The translations under genes and the position numbers were made by a program. The notes under the pieces are model-generated. The model was given only the letters and a program-made list of their open reading frames with translations, was not told the origin of the DNA and did not search any database. Shown piece after piece: positions 17,503-25,544 of a DNA stretch of 64,000 bases (its first letter is position 1; every line of letters starts with the position of its first letter). Source of the stretch: Motilibacter deserti (GTDB taxonomy: Bacteria; Actinomycetota; Actinomycetes; Motilibacterales; Motilibacteraceae); the NCBI RefSeq assembly GCF_011250635.1, contig NZ_JAANNP010000001.1, forward strand, positions 900,933 to 964,932, read 5' to 3'.

Positions 17503-17546
17503 ACGACGACGCGCCTGCGGCCGAGCGGCCGCAGGCGCGTCGTCGT
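17503..17546. terminator. strong two-way hairpin terminator
   Basis: A perfect 20-bp inverted repeat (17503-17522 and 17527-17546) with loop GAGC lies between the TerF-like gene, which ends 22 bases before it, and the convergent DUF475 gene, which ends 13 bases after it. Confidence 0.85.
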
Positions 17547-17559
17547 TCGCGCTCGGGGG

Positions 17560-18690
17560 TCAGACCCGCGGGATCGCGGTCTCGTGCTCCTCGATGTGCC
17601 CGTCGAGCGTCACGACCTCGCCGTGGCCGACCTTCTTGTTGTGCTGCAGAGAGCTCAGCAGCGCGGCCCCGATGAAGGCGACGCCGATGAGGCCGGTGAC
17701 GACCTCGGGCACCTCGTGGCCGATCGAGACAAGCATGATGACCGCGAGCGCGCCGATGGCCCAGTGGGCACCGTGCTCGAGGTAGATGTACTGCGAGAGC
17801 GTGCCCTTGCGGACCAGGTAGACGGTCAGCGAACGGATGTACATCGCGCCGATGCCGAGGCCTGCGGCGATGATGTAGATGTTGTTCGAGATCGCGAACG
17901 CGCCGATGACGCCGTCGAACGAGAACGAAGCGTCGAGGACCTCGAGGTAGAGGAAGAGGAAGAAGCCGGCCTTGCCGGTCGCCTTCGCCACCTGCGACGG
18001 GCCGCTGCGTCGGGCCGGAGCGGCGTCCTCCTCGTCGTCCCCGAGGGCGCCCTGGCTCTCGAAGAGGCTGCCGAGGCCATTGACCAGCAGGTAGGTCATC
18101 ACGCCGAGGACACCGGAGAGCAGCACCTCCCCGGGCTCCTCCGCGAGCGTCTCGGCCGCGACCGCGAGCGCACCGAGGCCCAGCACGACGGCGAGCGCGT
18201 CGAGCTGGCCGAGGCGGGCGAGCGGGCGCTCCAGGAAGCCGAGCCAGTGGTGCTCGCGCTCCTCGTCGAAGAGCCAGTCCAGGAAGAGCATCAGCAGGAA
18301 GAGCCCGCCGAACGCGGCGATGTCCGGGTGCGCCTCGTGCAGGAGGTAGGCGTAGCTCCCCTCCTCCTCGGCGCTGCCGCCCTCGTTCGCGAGCCGGATC
18401 GCCTCGATCGGCGACAGCTGCGCCGTGATGCCGACGATCAGCAGCGGGAAGACGAGCCGCATGCCGAACACCGCGATCGCGATGCCGATGGTGAGGAAGA
18501 TCTTCTGCCAGAAGTCCGACATCCGGACGAGGATCTTGGCGTTGACGACAGCGTTGTCGAACGACAGCGAGATCTCGAGGATCGACAGGATGGCGACCAG
18601 GACCAGGGCTTCGGGGCCGCCGAGCAGCAGGGCGGCCACCAGGCCGACGGCAGTGATGCCGAACGACCATCCGAAGGTGCGCAGGATCAC
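17560..18690 (-). CDS. DUF475 integral membrane protein (TerC-like)
   Basis: The product is 376 residues with about nine hydrophobic segments. It carries two related signatures of the TerC/DUF475 group: LSILEISLSFDNAVVNAKIL (about 35-54) and LEVLDASFSFDGVIGAFAIS (about 248-267). The paired acidic residues inside these membrane helices (E/D-x-SFDN/DG) are thought to bind metal ions. A charged cytoplasmic loop (GDDEEDAAPARRSGPSQ) precedes the second half. TerC relatives work with TerD proteins at the inner face of the membrane, and the adjacent terD gene (164 bases upstream, same strand) supports that. Which metal, and whether it transports it, is not known. Confidence 0.87.
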   Translation of the reverse strand: MILRTFGWSFGITAVGLVAALLLGGPEALVLVAILSILEISLSFDNAVVNAKILVRMSDFWQKIFLTIGIAIAVFGMRLVFPLLIVGITAQLSPIEAIRLANEGGSAEEEGSYAYLLHEAHPDIAAFGGLFLLMLFLDWLFDEEREHHWLGFLERPLARLGQLDALAVVLGLGALAVAAETLAEEPGEVLLSGVLGVMTYLLVNGLGSLFESQGALGDDEEDAAPARRSGPSQVAKATGKAGFFLFLYLEVLDASFSFDGVIGAFAISNNIYIIAAGLGIGAMYIRSLTVYLVRKGTLSQYIYLEHGAHWAIGALAVIMLVSIGHEVPEVVTGLIGVAFIGAALLSSLQHNKKVGHGEVVTLDGHIEEHETAIPRV

Positions 18691-18783
18691 GACTCTCCTC
18701 GAGTGCGACTGTCGCTCCGGAGCGGAGCAGCGGACATTCCGGCGAAGCGTATCCGCGCCGGCGGGCTGATCGGGCGCATGCAG

Positions 18784-18815
18784 CGGCCCGGCGCCCCTAC
18801 GGGAACGCCGGGCCG
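18784..18815 (-). terminator. hairpin after terD
   Basis: A perfect 10-bp inverted repeat (18784-18793 and 18806-18815) with a 12-base loop lies 39-70 bases beyond the terD stop, before the DUF475 gene. A second hairpin (18821-18828 with 18832-18839, loop TGC) lies between it and the terD stop. Together they probably end or attenuate terD transcription. Confidence 0.6.
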
Positions 18816-18853
18816 TGCGATCGGCGGCTGCGCCGCCGAGGGAGAGCGGGAGG

Positions 18854-19435
18854 TCAGACCCCGACGCCGAAGTCGGAGGCGATGCCGCGCAGGCCGGAGG
18901 CGTAGCCCTGGCCGACGGCGCGGAACTTCCACTCGGCGCCGCTGCGGTAGACCTCGCCGAAGACCATGGCCGTCTCGGTGGAGGCGTCCTCGGAGAGGTC
19001 GTAGCGGGCCAGCTCCTCGTTGTTGTCGCCGTTCACGACGCGGATGAACGCGTTGCGCACCTGGCCGAAGTTCTGCGACCGGGTCTCGGCGTCGTAGATG
19101 GAGACGGCGAAGACGACCTTGTCGGCCTCGGCCGGCATCGCGGGCAGCGTGAGCTTGATCTGCTCGTCGTCGCCCTCGCCCTCACCGGTCAGGTTGTCGC
19201 CGGTGTGCTCGACCGCGCCCTCCGGGCTCTTCAGGTTGTTGAAGAAGATGAAGTGCTGGTCGGAGAGCACCTTGCCGTCGGCCTTGACGAGGATGGCCGA
19301 GGCGTCGAGGTCGAAGTCCGTGCCCGTCGTCGTGCGGACGTCCCAGCCCAGGCCGACGACGGCGTTGCTGAGGCCGGACGGCCCTGCCTGCTTGGTGAGC
19401 GAGACATTCCCGCCCTTGGAAAGGCTGACTCCCAC
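18854..19435 (-). CDS. terD: TerD-family calcium-binding stress protein
   Basis: The product is 193 residues, the normal length for a single-domain TerD protein. Family motifs are the N-terminus [14 protein letters not shown], the [28 protein letters not shown] segment, and the C-terminal [34 protein letters not shown]. Conserved acids in the last two bind Ca2+ in known TerD structures. It is soluble and probably membrane-associated through its neighbours. The start is GTG at 19435, with GGAGG about 6 bases upstream. It lies between the coiled-coil gene and DUF475 on the same strand. In actinobacteria such genes respond to envelope, oxidative or tellurite stress; regulation cannot be read here. 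Confidence 0.93.
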   Translation of the reverse strand: MGVSLSKGGNVSLTKQAGPSGLSNAVVGLGWDVRTTTGTDFDLDASAILVKADGKVLSDQHFIFFNNLKSPEGAVEHTGDNLTGEGEGDDEQIKLTLPAMPAEADKVVFAVSIYDAETRSQNFGQVRNAFIRVVNGDNNEELARYDLSEDASTETAMVFGEVYRSGAEWKFRAVGQGYASGLRGIASDFGVGV

Positions 19436-19577
19436 GAGGGACCTCCGATGGTGATCGTGGGCGAACGTACGCCCAACAGCTTCGAGGCGTAGAACGCCGT
19501 GGATGTGGCGGCTGGTTCCGCGAGCCTACTGCGATCACGCGTGACGCAGCTCGCACGCCCGCGGCGCCCCTCGCAGC

Positions 19578-20801
19578 TCAGCGGGCGCGTGCGGACCGGA
19601 TCTCGCCCACGACGGAGGCCGCGCCGGCGGCCACCGCGTCCAGCTCGCGCAGGTAGGCCCACCAGTCCGGGTGCGGGCGTTCATGGACGGACTCGGCCGC
19701 CCGGTCCAGGCGCAGCGCGAGCGAGTCCAGCGCGGCGACCCAGCGCGGCGTCGGGGGCTCCGCGCCGGCCAGCGCGAGCCGCTGCGCGTCCCGCACGGCG
19801 AAGCGCGCCGCCTTGAGGGCCGCGGACGGGTCGGCGGCGACGGCCTCCAGCCGCTCGCGCCGGCGGCCCACCTCCGACACCGCGTCGTCAGCGTCGTCGA
19901 GCGCCGAAGCGGCCGCCTGCACCGCCCGCTCCGCCCCGGCGCGGTCACCGCGGCGGGCCAGCCCGTCCGCCTCGCCCAGGAGCTCGCGTGCCCGTGCGAC
20001 CTGCTCGCGCGCCCCGGGCAGCGCCGCCTCGACGTCCTGCCAGGACGCCTGCACGAATCCCCGGCGCAGGGCCGACAGCGCCGGCCCGAGCCCGTCGAGC
20101 CGGTGCGCGAGCGCGTCGGCCCGGGTCCGCAGCGACGCCAGCCGGCGGCGTACGGCCTCCCACTGTCGCGGGAGGTCCTCCGCCTGGGCCCGCGCGCGCT
20201 CGGCCTGCTCGGTGACGCGGGCGGCGAGCTGCAGCGCGCCGGCGATGCCGAGCCGCGCCGCCCCCGCCTCCAGCTGGGCCGCGTCCTGCTCGGCAGCAGC
20301 CAGCAGCCGCCCCGCCTCCGCCGGCTCCAGCCCGGCCCGCTCCAGCCCGGACACGGCCCCGCGGGCCGCGGCGAGAGCCGTACGCGCCGACTGCACCCGG
20401 GGCGGGAGCTCGGCGAGGGCGGCGTCCACGGCTGCGAGCGCGCCCGCCGAGCGGGCCGCGAACGCGTCGAGCTCGGCCGAGCAGCGCCGCATCCGCTCGA
20501 GCACGGCGTCGAAGGCGGCCGCCGCCGCGCCGGGCGACTGCGGGGCGCCCTCGTCGTCGAGCGGATGGGCGTCGATCGCCGCGATGTAGGCCGCGCCCAG
20601 CATGTCCGCGGCCTTGTCCAGGGGCGCGAACTGCGCGGTCAGGCGGCCGCCCGGCCCGTGCGGGTCGAGGGTGGCAGCCGCCGATACCCGCGCCCGCAGG
20701 TCGCGCTGCCCCCGGTCGACGGAGTAGAACGCCTCGATCAGCGCGTCGCGCGCGGCCAGCGCGCGCGCCACCTGCTCGCTCTGGCCGCGACGGCCTCGCA
20801 C
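19578..20801 (-). CDS. Ala-rich coiled-coil protein linked to terD
   Basis: The product is 407 residues, almost all helix-forming, with a high Ala/Arg/Glu content and heptad-like spacing over long stretches (for example LERMRRCSAELDAFAARSAGALAAVDAALAELPPRV and AARVTEQAERARAQAEDLPRQWEAVRRRLASLRTRADAL). There is no signal peptide or membrane helix. The start GTG at 20801 has AAGGGGAG 9 bases upstream. Long coiled-coil proteins occur beside terD in many actinobacteria and are thought to scaffold the membrane-linked Ter complex; that role is inferred from context. I cannot name a specific family. Confidence 0.7.
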   Translation of the reverse strand: MRGRRGQSEQVARALAARDALIEAFYSVDRGQRDLRARVSAAATLDPHGPGGRLTAQFAPLDKAADMLGAAYIAAIDAHPLDDEGAPQSPGAAAAAFDAVLERMRRCSAELDAFAARSAGALAAVDAALAELPPRVQSARTALAAARGAVSGLERAGLEPAEAGRLLAAAEQDAAQLEAGAARLGIAGALQLAARVTEQAERARAQAEDLPRQWEAVRRRLASLRTRADALAHRLDGLGPALSALRRGFVQASWQDVEAALPGAREQVARARELLGEADGLARRGDRAGAERAVQAAASALDDADDAVSEVGRRRERLEAVAADPSAALKAARFAVRDAQRLALAGAEPPTPRWVAALDSLALRLDRAAESVHERPHPDWWAYLRELDAVAAGAASVVGEIRSARAR

Positions 20802-20982
20802 CCGACTGACTCCCCTTGCCCCGTCCCGCCCGCGACTCCGGCCCCGATGCAGCTCCGGCCCCGGCCTTCCCTCGTCACGGCGCGCCGCGACGTTCCCGCT
20901 CCGTCACGCTACCGCCGGGGCCGTACCGTGGCTCCGAACGTTTCCACACCGCTAACCCGGCGGCCACCTGCTCGGAGGGGAA

Positions 20983-21879
20983 GTGGCGGACGAGCGGGAG
21001 ACCATCGAGGCCATGCGCACCCTCGCCGCAGCCACCACCGTTGCAGCGCCTCAGGTCGTCGCCCACCGCGGAGCCTCGGCCGACGTCGCCGAGCACACGC
21101 TGGCGGCCTACGAGAAGGCCATCGCGGACGGCGCGGACGCCCTCGAGTGCGACGTCCGGCTCACCCGCGACGGGCACCTGGTCTGTGTGCACGACCGCCG
21201 GGTGGACCGCACGTCCGACGGCCGCGGCGTGGTGTCGACGCTCGAGCTGGCCGACCTGGCCCAGCTGGACTTCGAGTCCTGGGCGGGCGCGGGCCGGTGG
21301 CAGGCCGAGGGCGTCGACCGCGACGAGCGCGGCGTCCTGACCCTGGACCGCCTGCTGGACCTGGTGCGCAGCGCGGACCGCCCGGTGCAGCTCGCGATCG
21401 AGACCAAGCACCCGACGCGCTGGGCGGGGCGTGTCGAGCGCAGCCTCATCGAGCTGCTCGACCGTCACGGGCTGGCCCGGCCGCGCCCGGGCGAGGCGAG
21501 CACGGTCCGGGTCATGAGCTTCAGCAGCACGGCCCTGCGCCGGGTCGGCGAGATCGCGCCCGGCCTGCCGCTGGTGTGGCTGACCAGCCGGCACCGGCTC
21601 GGGATGAGCGCCGGGCGCGCGACGGGCGTGCGGATGCCGGCGATGGGCGGCCTGGTGGCCGGGCTGCCCGCCGGCATCGGCGGCTTCGGGCCCAGCATCG
21701 GGCTGCTGCGCGAGCGCCCGGACCTGGTGGAGGCGGCGCACCGGCGCGGCCGAGCCGTCCACGTGTGGACCGTCGACGAGCCCGCCGACCTCCGGCTCTG
21801 CCTGGACCTCGGCGTGGACGTCGTCATCACCAACCGCCCGGCGGCGCTCCGCTCCCAGCTGCTGCGCCTCGGCGCCTGA
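20983..21879 (+). CDS. glycerophosphodiester phosphodiesterase
   Basis: The product is 298 residues with no signal peptide, a cytoplasmic GDPD TIM barrel. The catalytic His-Arg pair is in VVAHRGASADVAEHTLAAY (about 25-43), the metal-binding acids in GADALECDVRLTRDGHLVCVHDRRVDRTSDG, and the later barrel strands in VQLAIETKHPTR and VHVWTVDEPADL. It would hydrolyse glycerophosphodiesters to glycerol-3-phosphate and an alcohol during lipid turnover. The GTG at 20983 has GGAGG 4 bases upstream; an ATG at 21013 is an alternative that removes 10 residues. The preceding gene is divergent and the next is convergent (7 bases), so it is probably transcribed alone. Confidence 0.9.
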   Translation: MADERETIEAMRTLAAATTVAAPQVVAHRGASADVAEHTLAAYEKAIADGADALECDVRLTRDGHLVCVHDRRVDRTSDGRGVVSTLELADLAQLDFESWAGAGRWQAEGVDRDERGVLTLDRLLDLVRSADRPVQLAIETKHPTRWAGRVERSLIELLDRHGLARPRPGEASTVRVMSFSSTALRRVGEIAPGLPLVWLTSRHRLGMSAGRATGVRMPAMGGLVAGLPAGIGGFGPSIGLLRERPDLVEAAHRRGRAVHVWTVDEPADLRLCLDLGVDVVITNRPAALRSQLLRLGA

Positions 21880-21886
21880 GCTGCCC

Positions 21887-22807
21887 TCAGGCCGCGGCGG
21901 CGACGCGGCGGACGAGCTCGGTCCGCAGCTCGTGCGCGCCGTCGGCGCGAGTGGCCTCGTAGTAGGCCCGCCACCCCTCGGCGACGGGCACGACGGTGAC
22001 GTAGCGCAGGCCGCCGGGGGCGTGCGGCGACACGAGGACGGGCTCCTCGCCCAGCGCGGTGAACGTCCCGGCCGGCAGCGAGCCCACCGCGACCCCGGTC
22101 TGCTCCTCCCAGTTCTGCCCGGGCGTCGCACGACCGTCGTAGTAGGCCAGCAGCCGGTCGCCGTCGACGAGCACCGCGCTGAGCCGCACGCCCCGTGCGT
22201 CCCACAGCCCGGGACGGCCGGCGAGGGCGGTGCCCTGCCACTGCCAGTCGACGCCGTCGAGGCTCGTCGCGTGCTCGGTCGTCATGCGGTCCGTGGCAGA
22301 GGGGTCGTCGAGGGGGTGCACCGACGCCCACAGGTGCCAGCGCCCGTCGTGGTGCACGATCACCGGGTCCTTGGGCGCCGCCTGCCCGGTGCACGGGAGC
22401 ACGGTCCGCGGGGCCGCGGTGGCGAGGCCCTCCGGCGTCGCCGCCTCGAGCAGGTCCACCCGCCAGCCGCGGGTGCCCGGGATGGCCGCGCTGACGTACA
22501 TCCGCCACCGGCCCTCGGGTGTGACCACGACGGCGGGGCGCTCCAGCGACTCGGCGCCGAAGGCGTCCTTCTCGACCACCGCGACCGTCTCGAAGCGCAC
22601 GCCGTCCGCCGAGCGGGCCAGGACGTTCGCGTAGCCGCGCCCCTCCCCCACGGGCCGGCGCATCCGGTAGGCCAGGTAGTGGACGCCGTCCACGACCAAC
22701 GCGCTCGGGCCGCCCGCCCACGCGCCCGGCCGGCCCTCGGGCGGCTCCACCACGACCGTGCCCGCGTCCCAGTCCAGCAGAGGCAGCCCCTCGGGCAGGT
22801 CCGTCAC
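21887..22807 (-). CDS. cytoplasmic five-bladed beta-propeller protein, glycosidase-like
   Basis: The product is 306 residues with repeated propeller blades of the GH32/43/62/130 type (GGPSALVVDGVHYLAYRMRR; ERPAVVVTPEGRWRMYVSA; KDPVIVHHDGRWHLWASVH; SAVLVDGDRLLAYYDGRA; RYVTVVPVAEGWRAYYEA). No signal peptide is present, so it is not an exported polysaccharide enzyme. I cannot identify a complete catalytic triad, so activity is uncertain. The GTG at 22807 has GGAGGA 8 bases upstream; the ATG at 22837 lacks such a site. It is divergent from the APS kinase gene, with 127 bp between them. Confidence 0.65.
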   Translation of the reverse strand: MTDLPEGLPLLDWDAGTVVVEPPEGRPGAWAGGPSALVVDGVHYLAYRMRRPVGEGRGYANVLARSADGVRFETVAVVEKDAFGAESLERPAVVVTPEGRWRMYVSAAIPGTRGWRVDLLEAATPEGLATAAPRTVLPCTGQAAPKDPVIVHHDGRWHLWASVHPLDDPSATDRMTTEHATSLDGVDWQWQGTALAGRPGLWDARGVRLSAVLVDGDRLLAYYDGRATPGQNWEEQTGVAVGSLPAGTFTALGEEPVLVSPHAPGGLRYVTVVPVAEGWRAYYEATRADGAHELRTELVRRVAAAA

Positions 22808-22934
22808 GATGCTGTTCCTCCAGACCGGGGCCGTCATGGTCGCCAAAGGATCGTCCACCGCTCGCACGGTCGGCAAACGCGCGCGGCGACGGTGCCCGAG
22901 GGGCGGACGACCGGCGTACGCGAAGCTGGGGCCC

Positions 22935-24338
22935 ATGAGCGCGGTGCCGAGCAGCGAGGTCTCCGTCCGGGTGGACGACGCGACCGCCGACGACGTCGAG
23001 CTGGCCCTGTCCGGTGCGTACGCCCCCGGCCCCCGGCTTTTGACGGCCCCGGAGCGGGCGGCGGTCGCCGCTGACGGCACGCTGCCCGACGGAACCGGGT
23101 GGGAGCTCCCGCTCGCCCTGGCCCTGCCCGCCGGGACGGAGCAGGTCACCTCGGGCGACCGCGTCGTGCTCGTGGACTCCGAGGCGGTGCCGTTCGCGGC
23201 GCTGACGGTCGCCGAGGCGGCCGAGGAGGACGGGCACACGCTGCTGGCCGGCCCGCTGGAGCGGCTGCGCCCGCGCAGCCCCGGCATCTTCGCTTCGCTG
23301 CGCCTGGCCCCGCAGGAGGTACGCGGCGAGCAGGGCGGCCCGGTGCTCGCCGTCCCGTGCGCCCGGCCGCTGCACCGGCACGACGTCGACGCGATCCTGG
23401 CCGCCGCCGCCCGCGACGGCGCGCAGGTGCTGCTGCTCGGCCTCGTCGGCGCCGGGCGCGAGGTGCCCGCCGAGCAGCTGGTGCGCGCGCTGCGCCCGCT
23501 GGGCCTGCGAACCCGGCTCGTGCCGCTCCCCGCCCACCCCGGCCTGCAGCCCGTGGCCGCGGCCCGGCTCGCGGTGCGCGTGGCGGCCGCGTACGGCGCG
23601 GACCGGGTGCTGCTGCCCCACGCGGACGGGCTGTCGCAGGGCGTCGGGGACGGCCTGCCCGTGCCGGTCGAGGTCGGGCCGGAGGGGCCGCTGCCGGCGC
23701 CGGCCCTCGCACAGCTGCTGGACCGCGGGGAGCCGCTGCCCGAGGGCTTCACCTTCCCCGAGGCCGAGCGCGCCCTGCGCCACGCCCACCCGGCCACCAC
23801 CGAGCGCGGGCTCGTCATGCTCTTCACCGGCCTGTCGGGGTCGGGCAAGTCGACCGTCGCCCGCGCGGTGGTCGAGGCCGTGGTCGAGCGCAGCGACCGC
23901 ACCGTCACGCTGCTGGACGGCGACGTCGTGCGCACGATGCTCTCCTCGGGGCTCGGGTTCTCCCGGCCCGACCGGGAGCTCAACGTCCGCCGCATCGGCT
24001 GGGTCGCCGCCGAGATCGCGCGGCACGGGGGCACCGCCGTGTGCGCGCCGATCGCGCCCTACGCCTCCGTCCGCGCCGACGTCCGCGCGATGGCCGAGCG
24101 GGCCGGGGCGTACGTCCTCGTCCACGTCTCCACGCCCTTGCAGGTGTGCGAGGCGCGCGACCGCAAGGGCCTCTACGCGAAGGCGCGGGCCGGCCTCATC
24201 CCCGAGTTCACCGGCATCTCGGACCCCTACGAGGCGCCGGACGACGCCGACCTGGTGCTCGACACGTCCGTCGTCACGCTCGAGGAGTGCGTCGAGCGGG
24301 TGTGGCGGCTGCTCGTCGACCGGCGCCTGGTGGGGTGA
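22935..24338 (+). CDS. cysC: APS kinase with N-terminal sulfurylase-like domain
   Basis: The product is 467 residues. The C-terminal half (about 290-467) is a complete adenylyl-sulfate kinase: P-loop GLSGSGKS at 299-306, DGDVVRTMLSSGLGFSRPDRELNVRRIGWVAAEIARHGG, and APIAPYASVRADVR. It makes PAPS from APS and ATP. The first 290 residues resemble the PUA-like and catalytic regions of ATP sulfurylase, but I find neither the QxRNPxHxxH-type motif (here CARPLHRHDVDAI) nor GRDHAG, so this half is probably inactive or regulatory. True sulfurylase subunits CysN and CysD lie 5-8 kb away on the other strand. The ATG at 22935 begins the family-like MSAVPSSEV; 59 upstream codons look non-coding. Confidence 0.85.
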   Translation: MSAVPSSEVSVRVDDATADDVELALSGAYAPGPRLLTAPERAAVAADGTLPDGTGWELPLALALPAGTEQVTSGDRVVLVDSEAVPFAALTVAEAAEEDGHTLLAGPLERLRPRSPGIFASLRLAPQEVRGEQGGPVLAVPCARPLHRHDVDAILAAAARDGAQVLLLGLVGAGREVPAEQLVRALRPLGLRTRLVPLPAHPGLQPVAAARLAVRVAAAYGADRVLLPHADGLSQGVGDGLPVPVEVGPEGPLPAPALAQLLDRGEPLPEGFTFPEAERALRHAHPATTERGLVMLFTGLSGSGKSTVARAVVEAVVERSDRTVTLLDGDVVRTMLSSGLGFSRPDRELNVRRIGWVAAEIARHGGTAVCAPIAPYASVRADVRAMAERAGAYVLVHVSTPLQVCEARDRKGLYAKARAGLIPEFTGISDPYEAPDDADLVLDTSVVTLEECVERVWRLLVDRRLVG

Positions 24339-24424
24339 GCCCGTCGCCAAAGCCGCACGTCGGGCCGCTGCGCGTCGCTACTGTGCGATCAGACGGTGCC
24401 GGTAGTCGGGTGGGGCGGGGCGGG

Positions 24425-25183
24425 ATGAGCGACGAGCACGGCACGCCGGCGCGCCGGCGTACCTCCATGGCCGAGATCGCCGCCGTCCCCTCGGACCGGC
24501 CGAGCGTCGCCTCGCTCGTGGGCGGCGCCCGCGGCTTCCTCGAGGCCGTGGTGCCCGGCGCCCTGCTCGTCGCGCTCTACCCCGCGACGCACCGGCTCGG
24601 GCTGTCCCTCGGCATCGCCGTCACGGCGAGCGCGGCGGTCGCCGTCATCCGGGTCTCCCGGCGCGAACGGCTCGGCCCCGCCGTCGGCAGCGTCCTCGTG
24701 ACCGGGGCGGGCGCGCTGCTCGCGCTGCGCTCGGGCAAGGCGGAGGACGCCTACCTGCCCGGCCTGGTCGGGACGCTCTTCCTCGTCGTGGTGTGCCTGG
24801 GCTCCGCCGCGGTGCGCTGGCCGCTGGTCGGCCTGCTGCTGACGCTGTTCGGCGGCCAGCCGGTGGCGTCGTGGCGCGAGAGCCCGCGGCGGCTGCGCAA
24901 CTACCGCGTCGTCACCACGGTCTTCGGGCTCGGCTACCTCGTGCGCGCCTGCATCCAGTGGCCGCTCTACCTCGCCGGCTCGTTCACCGGCATGGGGATC
25001 GCCAAGCTGGTCCTCGGCATGCCGCTGTACGCCGTGTGCGGGCTGCTCTCGTGGGCCTGGCTGCGCCGGCTCGACCGGACCGGGGCTGGAGCGGTCGTCC
25101 CGCGGCAGACACGCCGCACGCAGGCTGCGGACGCCACCGGCGCCGCACGAGCCGCTGACCCGGACGTCCGCGCCGCCACCTAG
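24425..25183 (+). CDS. DUF3159-type integral membrane protein
   Basis: The product is 252 residues with about six hydrophobic segments. The order GGARGFLEAVVPGALLVALYP, VTASAAVAVIRVSRRE, LPGLVGTLFLVVVCLGSAAVRWPLVG, LLTLFGG, FGLGYLVRACIQWPLYLAG and LVLGMPLYAVCGLLSWAWLRR is that of the actinobacterial DUF3159 family. The conserved W-R-x-x-P-R-x-L-x-x-Y cytoplasmic loop is present (WRESPRRLRNYRVVT). The function of the family is not established. A disordered tail rich in Ala, Thr and Arg follows. The ATG at 24425 follows a G-rich stretch. It begins 86 bases after cysC on the same strand and could be co-transcribed, though no functional link is evident. Confidence 0.75.
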   Translation: MSDEHGTPARRRTSMAEIAAVPSDRPSVASLVGGARGFLEAVVPGALLVALYPATHRLGLSLGIAVTASAAVAVIRVSRRERLGPAVGSVLVTGAGALLALRSGKAEDAYLPGLVGTLFLVVVCLGSAAVRWPLVGLLLTLFGGQPVASWRESPRRLRNYRVVTTVFGLGYLVRACIQWPLYLAGSFTGMGIAKLVLGMPLYAVCGLLSWAWLRRLDRTGAGAVVPRQTRRTQAADATGAARAADPDVRAAT

Positions 25184-25544
25184 GCCCGGACCGAGGGCCG
25201 CAGGAGCTCTCCGGCCCGTGGACCGTGACCGGTCCCGGAGCAGCAGTGATACGGGCGCAGCACCCGACGAGCCGTCACCGCCGGACGCCTGCCCGTTGAG
25301 GCTCGATGCCCGCGCTGGGCATTGACGCGGGCCGCGCCGACCAAGACTCTCGAGTCCGACCGGCACGCCCGGTCGGGCGCGGTCGGGGCACCGGTCGACA
25401 GGCACGGGAGGGGGACCCGGGCAGCGGCCGCCGGCCCGCATGACGCGCTCGCCCTGCGCGATCTCCCCTACGGCACAAGCCGTCCACGCGCTTCCTCACG
25501 TTCACGCGGCTCCGGCTGCTCTGACGTCAACGGAAGGGAAGAAC
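25184..25544. other. 361-bp intergenic region upstream of M23 peptidase
   Basis: The stretch between the DUF3159 gene and the M23 peptidase gene has no supportable gene. An ORF start at 25440 in frame with the peptidase gene is unlikely, because it would bury the signal peptide behind 35 extra residues. A short inverted repeat (TGCCC/GGGCA around 25308-25323) is visible. I looked for a c-di-AMP-type leader, common before actinobacterial cell-wall hydrolases, and saw no convincing core. Confidence 0.4.

Noticed and set aside
14165-17785. 1206-codon open frame on the plus strand overlapping the Ter island
   Set aside because: Arg/Ala/Pro-rich without motifs; it overlaps three well-supported genes in other frames.
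25184-25544. c-di-AMP riboswitch before the secreted M23 peptidase
   Set aside because: This would be a natural place, but the conserved core segments are not visible.
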